Notes: generated from the sequence alone by a model not told the origin. Positions 1 through 10,795 are shown, numbered from the stretch's first letter. The stretch: DNA of 64,000 bases from Linum tenue (GCA_946122785.1 CAMGYJ010000004.1:16204150-16268149), one strand, 5' to 3'. Program-made: numbers and translations.

Positions 1-980
1 GATCAGATTTCCCTGCAAACCCTAACCCGACTCTCGACTATGATCAGTGAAGGGGAAAATACAAGTGAACTGAGGATGTGAGATTTTAGATCAAACAAAT
101 AATAGAACCAGATGGGCTTTAGACCCTGGGCTTGAGTTTAATTAGGCCCACTGATGTTCAGGCCTCGAATCAAGCCTATAGTGCACAGTTCCACCTTTGG
201 TCTGAACTGTGCGTTTTAACAACAGCTTTAGTGTTGTTTCCTTGAAACCAAACGGATTCAGCTCCCCTGTTTCTCAACCAATACCGAGTCCTGCAAACAG
301 AGACAGTCACAGTAAACAGGTAACAAGAATGATAAAGGCTATAGCACGTTTTTACGTGGTATCCAGAGCTGGGTAAAATGATCCCCAACTCTGACTAATC
401 CACGGACGAGATATCACTGATGTGTGATTCTCGCCAATCCACTAAGTATGTTGCTTTTGTTGCACCAATTCAGAGATACACTCTTAGACTTAGTTACCCA
501 ACCCTTACAGGAAGGATAATCCTTCTATCCCTGTAATTCTTTCTCCTCAGCTATCCAGCTACTTTTCTCAATCTCTAAAACACTATCAATCCTGATCTGG
601 TGTTTAGAGCCGCTCTTCCTATCTCTCGTTGCTTACACCTCTCTGTGTACTCTTGAACGAGATTTTTCCGAAAAGCCCCTTCAATTACTTGACTCTGATC
701 CTTTTATACTTCTTCACAGCTAGCCGTTAGTGTCAGAGCGAGGCAGCTTGAAATTCTTTCCTTAAGAGCCTCTCATGCGTGGATCTTTGCCGAATCAAAT
801 CATCCACCATTTGCACGATTTCTTTCCCTCTGTAGAACCTTGTATCCCACGTTTCCTCCTTCAAATTCTGTGATTAATGGCTGGCTTGCTGACTTGGTCA
901 CAACAATGTCTCCACAAACATAAATAAGATTAGTCATTTAGTTGTTTAGAATATTAAATATACCAAAAAAATTAATTATA
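1..980. other. Degenerate non-coding stretch, possible LTR relic
   Basis: I see no convincing gene here. The words GTGGTATCCAGAGC near 355-368 resemble the TGGTATCAGAGC primer-binding sequence complementary to initiator-Met tRNA. Short similarities to 52220-52260 (the shared phrase GACTAATCCACG) suggest a decayed LTR-type repeat. No LTR pair or coding region can be defined. The short open frame at 176-388 on the minus strand resembles nothing I know. Confidence 0.3.
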
Positions 981-1163
981 TGGGTGGGCGGGTACCCACG
1001 GGCCGGGTTTACCTAAACCCAAATCCAACCCAACCCAACCCGGTGAATAGTGAACGGGTTTAAACCCAAACCCGGCCCAAAACCCGTCAACACGGATTTT
1101 ACCCGCGTTGACCGGGTTAGGTCAGGTGGGTACCCGTGGGTTCGGGTTTTGTTGCCATCCCTA
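981..1163 (-). mobile_element. hAT-type MITE fragment
   Basis: This block is rich in GGGTTT/AACCC and ends in GTTGCCATCCCTA, the inverted TAGGGATGGCAA end that recurs on other hAT-like elements in this window (10295, 12722). The left side lacks a matching terminus, so the copy is truncated. It lies about 340 bp upstream of the MMD1-like start codon. The same end sequence elsewhere in the window supports the class; no 8-bp target duplication is visible. Confidence 0.55.
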
Positions 1164-1166
1164 GTT

Positions 1167-1240
1167 GCTGGTGTGTTCATAAATCAACATAAGTACACAG
1201 AAGACTTGTTAGAAAAGCTTAAACATTGTTACTGGATATC
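1167..1240 (+). pseudogene. Copia reverse-transcriptase relic
   Basis: A short in-frame stretch reads VFINQHKYTEDLLEKL, which matches the block of Ty1/Copia reverse transcriptase that follows the YVDD region (usually like ISQxKYxxDLLxK). Only about 25 residues remain. There are no LTRs nearby, and the piece lies directly against the hAT fragment. It is a dead scrap, not a gene. Confidence 0.55.
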
Positions 1241-1436
1241 ATTACCAAATTGCCCCTCATCTACCTTAAATTTCTTGATCTGTAGAAGGGTATTACTGCC
1301 TCTCCAGCTAAATATTGAACCGGAGCGGGAAATTTGGACTCACCGACTCAGACTCTTACAAAGTAACAAACTCTTCCATTTCGGTTAAAGAAGAGTCCAG
1401 CCTCGCTCACTCAATTACAGCTCCAAGCTTCCAACA

Positions 1437-1496
1437 ATGGCGGATGGAAATGATTGAAACAGAACCAAAGGAATGAGCAAACGTGACTCTCCGTGA
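1437..1496 (+). promoter_or_regulatory. Three short upstream ORFs before MMD1
   Basis: Three small ATG-stop frames lie just before the MMD1-like start: 1437-1457 (6 codons), 1444-1476 (10 codons) and 1473-1496 (7 codons). They overlap one another and all end within 70 bases of the main ATG at 1506. If the transcript starts upstream of 1437, a scanning ribosome would meet all three first, which commonly lowers translation of the main frame. The transcript start is not known from the sequence. Confidence 0.45.
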
Positions 1497-1505
1497 GAAA
1501 CAAAA

Positions 1506-3888
1506 ATGTTGATCCCAATTCTCGACGTCTGCAGAAAGAGGAAGCGAAACCCCAAGTGCTTCGACTTCCACAGCTTCGGCGATCCCTGCTGCTCCCCGAT
1601 CGCATTCACCGGTCCCTTCCGTGATAATATCAGAATCTTCGTCAACGAGTGTGCAGAACCTGAAGATTACGAAATTGAAGGAATGCCCATATGGTGCACT
1701 CTACTAACCACAAGCAGTAGTAACAACAATGTCGTCCTGCCGCTGTACACCGTCGAAGACGAAGAGAGCGTCCATCCTTCTCAGAACCCTCTCTGCGATC
1801 GATGCAAATGCACTGGTAAGCAAACCAATTAGATCCCCTTCCTTCCTTCTTCTTCCTCTCCTTCTAGTTCCATTTCTTGGCTAAATGATCAAATGGGTCT
1901 CCATCGCTTTCCGCAAAGGAATCGCGAATTCATTAGTTGAGGGGGAATTTTCTGTTTTGGATAGATAAGCTGCAAAATGGGTCTCTGTATCCGTAAAACA
2001 TTTCGATTCTTGCGTTCTTGATATCTCAAACTGCAAGTCGGCAAATCTTCTTTGTTCGTTAATCGATTATGCTCGCCATTGGGTTGCAGGTTGGGGCAAC
2101 AATTTCGTTTCCAAGAGAAAGTATCACATCATAATCCCAGTCCACAGCGACTGGAACAGGAAACTGGAAGAAGGAGCACTCGATCTCGAATCCCATCTCC
2201 TACACGGGCTGATTCACTGCAACGGATTCGGCCACCTCCTGCGAATCAACGGGATCGAAGGCGGCGGCTCCAGGCACCTCTCCGGCAGGGAAATCATGGA
2301 CCTGTGGGATCGGATCTGCGGATCCCTCCGAGCTCGTTCTATCTCCGTCGAGGACGTCTCCAAGAAGCGATCGATGGATCTCCGGCTACTCTACGGCGTC
2401 GCCTACGGCCACTCCTGGTTCGGGAGATGGGGATACAAGTTCGGTCGAGGAAGTTTCGGCGTGACGGGGCAGGGCTACAACAGAGCTCTGGAAGCCGTGG
2501 CTTCTCTGCAGCTCGATCCGATTCTCACCGATTTCGATTCGAAGGGCCACGGGGGAGAGGAATTGAAGCGAATCGTTCGATTTTACAGGGATCTATGTCG
2601 AACCCAGTTGACGAATCTCGGAGAATTGCTCAGATTCATGCTCGATTTGAAATCCTGCCGCTGCGGAAGCAAGAAAGAAGCAAACCCTAACGGCATTTGC
2701 TCAACTCCGTCAAGGTTTCCGATCAGGGTTCCGCCGCTGTCGACGGGGAAGAAGGGAAATCCGCGGGCGCAGAATCGGTGCAGGAAGTTCAGCTCCGTAA
2801 TCGCGACGCTGGACAGCAGATGGTCGGCGAGGAGAATGGAATTCGCGGCGGCGGTTATCGTGGAAGCTCTGCAGCAGGGGAAGACGTTGACCGGCGGAGG
2901 GATGAGTCGGCAACAGGTGAGGGACGCAGCTCGGATGCACGTCGGAGATACGGGGCTTCTCGATTACGTTCTGAAATCGATGAACAACGTCGCCGTCGGT
3001 GATTCCGTCATCCGGCGAGCCGTCAATCCCAGAACCAGGATTCTGGAGTACTCCATTGCTGACCTACGGCAAGAAGAAAAACAAGGATCCGAGAGGAAAT
3101 TCCAAGAACGAAGAGGAATTTTCCCGGGAATCGATTTGTACACCGACATGAGCTATCTGTATGAAAATGTGCTGGTTAGCTATCCAGATTCGGAGCTAGT
3201 GGACATTGCAACATTGACTGTTCTAGACTCCAAGCATTTCGTCAAGGAGTGGCCGTGGAATGACAGATGCGACCAGCTGCTGAGATTGCTGTTTCGGGTT
3301 GACACCATAGATGGCCACCGAAAGCAGGATTTCAGCGAGATAGTAGTACTTCCACCTGATGCAAACATGGTGGAGCTCAAACAAGCAGCAGAGGAAGCCC
3401 TGAGGGACACCTATGCCACGATGGAGGATGTGGAGGTGATAGAGGTTAAGGGCATGGAGGATGCGGACGATGATCAATCTTTGAGTGGTGAAATCGAGCC
3501 TGGTTCAGAGATTGTGGTGAAGGTGGCTGTAACAGGAGGAGGGAAGGAAGTGATGAGCAGGTGTGGTAGTGGCAGTGATGAACAGTATGAAGGAGGAGGG
3601 GCGGACAACTGGAGAGTGAAGTGCGAGTGTGGAGCTCGAGATGACGACGGGGAGAGGATGGTGGCATGTGATGTCTGTGAGGTCTGGCATCATACGCGAT
3701 GTGTTGGGATCGATGACTCGGAGAAGGCGCCACCGTTGTTCGTGTGCAGTGGGTGCTGCGTTGCTCTTGGTGGGGAGGAAGATGGTGGTGGTGGCAGAGT
3801 GGAGATGATCGATTTGGGGACAAGCGTTGATGACATGCTGATGATTGATGGTGATGGATTTGAGTATGGCGCTTATCTCCTGTTTTGA
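1506..3888 (+). CDS. MMD1: PHD-finger protein, MALE MEIOCYTE DEATH 1 (DUET) type
   Basis: Two exons, 1506-1815 and 2090-3888, join in frame (donor GTAAGC, acceptor TTGCAG) to give 702 residues, about the length of Arabidopsis MMD1/DUET. The N-terminus (CRKRKR, then FDFHSFGDP and the TGPFRDNIR block) and the exon 2 start (GWGNNFVSKRKYH) are family signatures. They are followed by EIMDLWDRICGSLRAR, SKKRSMDLRLL and HSWFGRWGYKF. The C-terminal C4HC3 PHD finger spans about residues 613-660, with CECGARDDDGERMVACDVC and WHHTRC. The related MS1 proteins are close relatives, but the N-terminal and central blocks fit MMD1 better. Known family role: a chromatin reader expressed in male meiocytes that is needed for meiotic gene expression and progression. 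No frameshift or stop is seen, so the gene looks functional. The acidic, Gly-rich stretch before the PHD finger is unconserved linker. Confidence 0.9.
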
Positions 3889-4372
3889 TCTCTTGTTCAC
3901 TCTTCTGTAATCTGTACATAATAAGAGTGTGTTGTTCTGTAGACTCTGTACATCTGTACACAAAGCCTCCACAAGTGAAATGAGACTTTGAAATTGTTGT
4001 GCTTAATTCCAGATAATAAGGAATTGCAGTCTAATGGTTTGCGGAGAGAAGATAAGATAGGAACATAGAGACCAGACCATGAAACGAAGCTGTTCAAGCA
4101 GAAACCAGAAGTGTGAAGAAAAACTCGACCTGCAATTTGGGAGAGGATGGGATTCAGGCCCGTTTGGTCATCAAATTCCTCATCTGTTCGTTTTTGACGG
4201 CTGTCAAATGGTGATCCCAGTCTTACTTTTCCTTCTAGGCAGCTCTAAAGGAACTGGGCTTCAGTTACCGCCTAAGCCCAAGAATCGTTATTGGGCTTTC
4301 AAGTCTAAGCCGTCATCACGTTGGAACAATGGATGATGCGCTAGAGTTCAGGCCTGAGAGATTCATCGTTGC
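3889..4372 (+). other. 3' flank of the MMD1-like gene
   Basis: This stretch holds the presumed 3' untranslated region, with AATAAG-type polyadenylation words near 3920 and 4014, then unassigned sequence up to the MULE target site. The open frame at 4079-4336 has no recognisable product. Confidence 0.5.
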
Positions 4373-4382
4373 GATAGGTATG

Positions 4383-5728
4383 GGGTTAAAGACACATTTG
4401 GTCACTGGGATTACAAAATTGGGACATGTTTAGTCACTAGAAAAAATTAATATCAAATTTGGTCACTACAATTACTAAAACTGGACGCATTTAGTCACTC
4501 GCCGTTAGTCTCCGTCCAACTCCGTTAATGAAGTCCGTTAAGTGCTGATGTGGCAAACAGAATTGCCTAATCAGCCGGATATAACCCAACAAAAATAAAA
4601 CCCGACCCGCCACGTCGTTATAACCAGCCACCTCATTAAAACCAACCCAACCCATGACCCAACCCTACCCAACTCTTCTTCCTCCTTCCTCCCCCAACCC
4701 AATTTAGGGTCTCCGATGAACAGAGGCGTCGAGAGTTGACATTACAGAGGCAAGCGCAGTCCCGCCATGATGCCCAGCAGCGAGTGCGTAATTTGGCATC
4801 CACCATTATCTCTCTTCAATCTCAAGAACCCGATGATGCTGCTGCTGATGTTGTGCTCGAACCCTACCTGGAAGAATCTGAAGCTCCCGCGAAGGAGCTC
4901 GATATCCGGAGAGCGTCTAGGATGAGAGGAGAGCAAGTTCGCAATTGGTTCGCTAGACAACTGATGCTTCCGGAATGGATGATTGACATACCCGATAACT
5001 TGAGTCAAGACTGGTTCGCAAAATTTCGCCCACCGCCTGTTCGACTGTCTTTCTATTTGAGTGGAGTTTGTAAAATATTTTGTGCTTATTTTTATGCAGG
5101 TACGTCTTCGCCAGGCCGGCCGGGAAGCGCTGTTTCGTCGTTGCCTCAAACGGAACGACGGTTAGCAGGCAACGAAATGGGTCGATCTTGCATTGTTTCC
5201 CTTCTGCTCTCCCAAACGGGGCGAAGACGAGAGAACCATCAGGGCCTGCACATTCCTATTCCATTCTCGACTGCATATTTCACGAGGTGCGCTTCATCTC
5301 TATGAGAGCAGATTTCTCAAGCTTAGTTTATTGGCGCCCGGATTAATGGCGGAGAGATCTTCTCCCCGCCCAGCGCATTTGGATGGGATGGGGAAAACCT
5401 TAAATTGGGTTGGGGAGGAAGGAGGAAGCAAGGTTGGGTAGGGTTGGGTCATGGGTTGGGTTGGGTTGGTTTTAATGAGGTGGCGGGTTATAATGACGTG
5501 GCGGGTCGGGTTTTATTTTTGTTGGGTTATATCCGACTGATTAGGCAATTCTGTTTGCCACATCAGCACTTAACGGACTTCATTAACGGAGTTGGACGGA
5601 GACTAACGGCGAGTGACTAAATGCGTCTAGTTTTAGTAATTGTAGTGACCAAATTTGATATTAACTTTTTCTAGTGACTAAACATGTCCCAATTTTGTAA
5701 TCTCAGTGACCAAATGTGTCTTTAACCC
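4383..5728. mobile_element. Pack-MULE with long terminal inverted repeats
   Basis: Terminal inverted repeats begin GGGTTAAAGACACATTTGG and run about 320 bp on each side (4383 to about 4710, and about 5400 to 5728). The element is flanked by a perfect 10-bp direct repeat, GATAGGTATG, at 4373-4382 and 5729-5738. Long inverted repeats with a 9-11 bp target duplication are diagnostic of Mutator-like elements. The 690-bp interior carries part of a host gene (next entry) and no transposase, so it is a non-autonomous Pack-MULE. It inserted about 500 bp downstream of the MMD1-like stop codon. Confidence 0.88.
4712..5286 (+). pseudogene. Captured snurportin-1 fragment inside a MULE
   Basis: Two exon-like pieces, 4712-5013 and 5100-5286, join in one frame. 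The first encodes an N-terminal basic region (QRRRELTLQRQAQSRHDAQQ) like the importin-beta-binding segment of snurportin, then PEWMIDIPDNLSQDW. The second continues YVFARPAGKRCFVVASNGTT, RNGSILHCFPSALPNGAKTR and SYSILDCIFHE, the start of the m3G-cap-binding domain. Snurportin-1 imports m3G-capped U snRNPs into the nucleus. The intron between them is kept (acceptor TTTATGCAG), but the donor reads GTTCGC, a weak site. The rest of the cap-binding domain is missing, so this is a captured fragment copied from DNA. Sequence from 5287 to about 5400 is open but not recognised. Confidence 0.75.
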
Positions 5729-5738
5729 GATAGGTATG

Positions 5739-6684
5739 TGTCCTCGAATTGCACTCGCTTTGAATACTAGCTTATAACCCGGCCAGTTGGCCGGAATATT
5801 TATATTTTCATGTTACATTTAATTCTATCAACCCGTTTAATTTTATTGATAATCCTTTGATCGAGATTATACATAAAGTACGAATATATAGATCGAACAT
5901 TTGGAGAAATCTAAAAATGTATCACTGGTCTCATTTTCAAAATAATAATTAAGTCCCCGGTAAAATGCTATTTGTTAGTTGATTGTCAAGTAAGATAGAG
6001 TACAAAAGCTCACTGAAATTCCCTTACGAACCATAGATATTTCTAAACTAAATCTTAAACTTTGCAATCCTACATAAATGTTCAATGCTCTCCTTTTAAG
6101 AACAATATGCCACTAATCTAAAAGAAATGAAGAGTTGTTGATTCAAGTTAACTATATGCTAACAACTCAGCTAAGAGGGGACCATCATAACTTGAGAGCA
6201 AACACCAAAATCAGGGTTACCTCCAATATACTAATAGATTCGATCAAAGTAATAAGGAACAAAATTAGACACTCCTTCTCTATCAGTTCCAGTAGGTTGA
6301 ATAAATAATCGATTGACCTACTTCAGAAAATTAATTGATGATTCCTCGTTTTAAGGTAGAATTAGGTTGCGATAGCTTCGAAAACCATAAACCTAAAGAT
6401 CCAATAGCCACCACTCTCCCTTGTACAATACAATTTTTATCCTCTTTATCTTCAATCTCAAGAGGCGTATTTTTCAACCAAAAAATCATTTTTTAATTAC
6501 CAATTCACCTTTAGCAAAAATTAAGGAGAGCAGTGATTTTAGAATTGGGAAACTACATGAAACTCTGCTATTAAAATTGTAGTGTCAAGCACCATAAAAC
6601 ACATACGGTATACTAAATGGGCTTGCTAATCATGATGAAAAATTCCTCTGATTTTCAGAGTGTCATTTCGTGTATATTATGTAT
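5739..6684. other. AT-rich intergenic sequence
   Basis: I see no coding potential, recognisable repeat ends or RNA gene in this stretch. Confidence 0.5.
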
Positions 6685-6880
6685 TAAAAAAGATACAAAA
6701 AAAAATTTTAGTGTAATTTGTTGCAATTGTTGTTTTTATTTGAAGAGACTCGGGTTCAAATCCTGATATTGACATATTTTATATGAAATAAATAAATAAT
6801 TGTACAGACAAAAATGCCCTTCCTACTTTCATTCTCGTTGCAGGAAATTTGAAATAGAGAAAAGTAGACAAAACTCTACA
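6685..6880 (+). repeat. SINE-like dispersed repeat, copy 1
   Basis: The block contains TTAGTGTAATTTGTTGCAA and, about 45 bases later, GGGTTCAAATCC. This spacing and sequence resemble the A and B boxes of a tRNA-type RNA polymerase III promoter. It then continues into CCCTTCCTACTTTCATTCTC and GTTGCAGGAAATTTGAAAT. An inverted copy with the same order of blocks is at about 54785-54975. The tRNA-derived SINE class is inferred; I see no clear poly-A tail or target duplication. Confidence 0.5.
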
Positions 6881-8194
6881 ATATATTATTGGAGGATGGT
6901 GACTGTCATTCTGGCTGTCATTGGAGTGCTTCGAGTGGAAGGTTGATGGTAGTAAGACAGACCATGGTCGATATGGAAGAAGGAGTTGGGCTAATCTTTC
7001 TGGGTGATGACAATGAGGCGGGGCGGGATAGGACGGGTACCTTAATACTCATTATTGTTCAACACTATGCGCGAGTGAGGTCAAGTAATATCTATGCAGG
7101 TACAGGTGTGGTAGGTCGACCCATTCTTATATGTTATTTGAAAACAAGAACGTTGAGATTCAATTCTTTTACAAGAAGACGAAAAGGAAACACTTCATAA
7201 GTGAATCATAGATATAGTAAAAGGAGGGATTTAGTTGAAATTTGGAGTCTTAATATTTATTTGGTATACAAAATATTATTTTAGAAAAGTCAAAAGAGGA
7301 TAAATACAAGTAGATATTGATGAAAATCGTGATAGAATGAGTCAAGAACATGACAATACATGGCGGGGTAGGTCAGAAATAGTACCCATGTGTTGCCCTA
7401 CGCTACTACGGCTCGAGTAATTCCTGCCCCAAATAGATCGGGGCAAGTAGGGTCACGCAGGTCAGGTCAGGAATTGCCATCACTACACTCGAGAGCTAAT
7501 CCTTTGGTTATGTTCCTACGGTAAGGCTCCATCCCTTTCCGATTGTTGCATTGAACGGGTAAAGTGTCATGCATGTAATATTAAGGGGTTATGCTTAGCG
7601 ATGACAGTTTGAATTCGCTTAGTCTGTAATTACACAATCCAATCTGTGCTGGGGTGGGGTGGGGCATGGGTAATACTTTGACCCTGCCCAGCCCAGTCTC
7701 GCCCCTTTCTTGATCTGTTTTGCCTGGAATTGTCTCAATATGTATTTTGCTTCTCCTATATATTTGATTAGAACTTACTTATCATGTATTTTCATCCATT
7801 GGTGATACTTTAAATAAGTGCAAGACTTCATCTTTCAACTAACTAAACTCTATATGTTATCTATATTTTCATTTATGAAGTATTTTCTCTTAGTTTTATG
7901 TACTATAACTTTAATAAACACGTCTATACGCAATGTCTTATATTGAAAAATCCACCCAATATCTTTACTTACAAAGGTTGATCTATACCCTACATGAAAA
8001 GACAATTTGAATGACGACTCACATACCTTATATACATGAGAAATTTTTATCTCTGTATCTCAATACAATTCCAACAAATTCTCAGAATGTCCTTTAAATA
8101 AAAACCAAGCGAAAAATGAAAAAATCGATTCATGATAAAAGCATACATCTCATATCACCCCATCATCATCAATTAGATTATCATCACAATCTCT
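6881..8194. other. Intergenic sequence with hAT-like scrap
   Basis: Between about 7003 and 7485 a GC-rich block starts TGATGACAATGAGGCGGGG and ends GGAATTGCCATCACTA, which looks like a decayed hAT-type MITE. No target duplication could be confirmed. A related GGGGTGGGGTGGGGC patch lies near 7650-7720. The rest is AT-rich with no gene. The open frame at 6889-7200 spans the repeat and has no recognisable product. Confidence 0.4.
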
Positions 8195-8558
8195 CTACCG
8201 GCATGGCGGCATCGTGGTATCATGAACTCTATCACTAGCCTTCTTTACCTGTAAACAAGATATGGAAAAAGAGCAAACAACAAACCATGAGTTTTTTTGG
8301 TGTAATTAACAAACATATAAACGTGTATGAAAGCTTGTGTTGGCACACTTACTTCTTGTTCCCAGTTGGTCCGAATGGTAATGATGGCAAGCAGAATTCC
8401 TTGCACCACCAAAGCACATAAGATCCCGAGGTACAGACCCTTTCCACCAATGTGAAGAACAAAAGCAAACAAAATACCACATGGTATTCCCACGATGTAA
8501 TACGACCCCAGGTTTATGTACGCTCCAATCTCCTGCCAACCGCATCCCCTAGCCGTCC
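8195..8558 (-). pseudogene. MATE efflux transporter, C-terminal exons only
   Basis: Two minus-strand exons match the end of the MATE gene at 21179-23971. Exon 8558-8353 begins after an acceptor (TTAG) with [20 protein letters not shown], runs through GIPCGILFAFVLHIGGKGLY and ends NWEQE at a GTAAGT donor. Exon 8248-8195 encodes 17 residues and a TAG stop. The first exon is 206 nt, exactly the sum of exons 6 (119) and 7 (87) of the other copy, so the intron between them is absent here. Upstream exons (the first transmembrane segments, both halves of the MatE core) are not found between 8560 and 9124. The copy is a truncated pseudogene, although its remaining frame is open. Confidence 0.82.
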
Positions 8559-9124
8559 CTAATACATAAAAACAACAAATTCATGATTAAAGAACAGATT
8601 GAGATAATCGATAATGCAAAAAATTAAAAAAATATATATGAATTTGCATAGTTCATTAATACAATTTGTGTTAGTTAGTCTATGAACAGGAAAGAGAGAC
8701 AATTTCACTATATTTGATGAAATAATTAACAAATTACAGAGGATTGAAGATTTCTTAATCTCAAGGTATCTCAAGCCCTTGTTCCTTGCTAAAGGATTGA
8801 AGATTTCTTAATCTCAAGGTGTCTCAAGCAACAAGGAGGAAAAATTGACATAACTTCATGGTTCTTTCTTCCCTTTTTGTTGTTTACTCTTGCTTAGATA
8901 TGGATAGCCTACCTACTCACTTGGGTATTGTGAATCTTAGTCTCTCTATGTGTTAGGATGTAAGAACATGAACCTATTGTGTTGATTGGGGATCCTCCAC
9001 CACAACTTCAAATTGGGGATCCTCCACTACCTTCTCAACTCCCTTACATTTTCTTGTCTTTTCATTCGTCCTTGCACAATCAGGTTCAGTTTTCATCACA
9101 CCCTTAGACGAAGTAGTGGCAACT
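8559..9124. other. Unassigned sequence with 53-bp tandem duplication
   Basis: No MATE exon or other gene is seen. The phrase GGATTGAAGATTTCTTAATC followed by TCAAGG occurs at about 8741 and again at about 8794, a direct duplication of 53-bp period. A second small repeat, TTGGGGATCCTCCAC, occurs at about 8986 and 9013. Confidence 0.45.
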
Positions 9125-9132
9125 ACGTTGAG

Positions 9133-10787
9133 TAGGGACTAAGGGTGGTAATCGGTTTACCGATTAAGTTTATAACTGATAACCTAACCGGTAACTGGTG
9201 GTTACCGATTATATCGTTAACCGGCTGGATCGATTAGCGGTAGCAACAATGTCGCACACGGTTTACCGGATAACCGGATACCCCCCTCGATAGTAGCATC
9301 CCAAGTTCCCAACCTGTCCTCCTTCCCTTTTTCTCTCCCAACTCTGCGACGCCATAGCGCCATCTCCGCCGCTATCTCACATTCATCTATTCCCAAATCT
9401 ACCCTTCCCCTCCCGCTTGAAAGATGAGAATTTTCTTTTTTCATCTCCCAAACCTGCAAATCTTAACTCTCTACACCATCAACAACTCTTCCAATTTGTC
9501 AAAAAAGTAGCAACTCTTCCAATTTCTTCCTCGATGTCGGTCGCCATGCTCTTCCACGATTCTCCGACCATCTCCGCCGCTGCCTTACATTCATCCATTC
9601 TAAACTCCACTCTTCCCCTCATTACCCTTTCCATATTTCTCCTTTCTCGACGAACATAGCGGCCGACAACAATTAGGTGCACGGAAGCACGACGCATCAA
9701 CGCCCGGAGCGCGAATCGATGAAGAGGCTAGAGGATGGCAAATTACCCACCCATGGGTAATTATACCCAAACCCAAGTAGACCCATTGATAATGGGTTGG
9801 GTATGGGTGAAGTGCATATGGATTTGGGGGGTTTATAGATGGGTTTGGGTAATGTATGAATATTGTTTCCATAATCTAAATGGGTATGGGTTGGATATGG
9901 ATATCCATTTACTTAAGGGTGTTTTAACTACACATGCAAAAATTGGACCTATTTGTAAAACTTGAAAAGTTTAGGTACCAAAATGTAAGACCAAAAAAAT
10001 TTAGGTACCAAAACGTAATTTTCCATCGATATTTTGAGGACTTATATGCAAAAAAAATTAAATTTAGGTACTAAATATGCATATCTATTAAGTTTGGGTA
10101 CCAAACTGTAATTTGTATTTGGGCATGGGTAGAAACCCAAATCCATTTGATATAAACCCAACTCAACCCAAAGTAAATGGGTATGGGTACAAACCCATCA
10201 AACTTTACCAATATCCATCTATTTGGATTTCATACCCAACCCAATTGGGTTGGATAGTAAGAAACTCATGGGTATGGGCAAAGTTGCCATCCCTAGCGGT
10301 GACTGCGGCGGCGGATCTCTCCCCAATTGATGACGGAGCGAATTGATTCCTAGTTTCCGTGTGAGATTGTAGTGATGAAGTTGAGATTCAATTCAAGCGG
10401 CAGCGGGAATTGAAGAGGAGGAGGATGGAGGTGGCGGGACGGAAGCAGATGAGTCTTTGTTGCTGGGCTGGAATGCTTGGGGTTTATTCACTTGCAGCCT
10501 CTGCTTTTCACTTACACAACTACAAACCATTAATTACAGCCTAAGGTGATGGGAATTTGAAGGGGTGGCGATTGGCGAAGAATGAACCACGAATGCCTGA
10601 AGGCATGGTGGAAACAACTCTATGCCTTTTCCATCATTGGCGGTATGTCGGGTAGTTGACAGATAACCAGTAACCGTCTATTCAGTTATCCGGTTAACTG
10701 GTTAGAAACTTATATCGGTACTCAATTTTCATATTGCTGTTTCCGATATATTGTTAACCGGATAGTCGGTACCGATTACCATCCCTA
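9133..10787. mobile_element. hAT-type non-autonomous element
   Basis: The right end, read inward, is TAGGGATGGTAATCGG and the left end is TAGGGACTAAGGGTGGTAATCGG-like, with a small insertion. The element is flanked by a perfect 8-bp repeat, ACGTTGAG (9125-9132 and 10788-10795), the length made by hAT transposases. Subterminal sequence is full of ACCGG/CCGGT words on both sides (TAACCGG, CGGTTAAC). I see no transposase. It inserted into the decayed LINE relic that continues on both sides. Confidence 0.75.
9729..10295. mobile_element. Second hAT-type MITE nested in the first
   Basis: The left end reads TAGAGGATGGCAAATTACCC and the right end GGGCAAAGTTGCCATCCCTA. The subterminal parts are rich in CCCATGGGTA/TACCCAAACCC words. 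The flanking 8 bases do not match convincingly, so the boundaries rest on the terminal motifs alone. The interior is AT-rich and non-coding. Confidence 0.55.
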
Positions 10788-10795
10788 ACGTTGAG

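Noticed and set aside
2052..2690. 212-residue open frame on the plus strand
   Set aside because: It overlaps exon 2 of the MMD1-like gene in another frame. The Arg-rich, low-complexity translation and the lack of domain likeness mark it as a shadow.
3446..3972. Two long minus-strand frames (171 and 155 residues)
   Set aside because: Antisense to the MMD1 PHD-finger coding region, His/Ser-rich because of the codons opposite; no domain.
6745..6760. tRNA gene suggested by GGTTCAAATCC
   Set aside because: The flanking sequence cannot form tRNA arms. The same motif recurs in a dispersed repeat, so it is a SINE-like B box and not a tRNA.
9217..9700. Overlapping minus-strand and plus-strand frames near 9.2-9.7 kb
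   Set aside because: All lie inside the non-autonomous hAT element and have low-complexity or chance translations.
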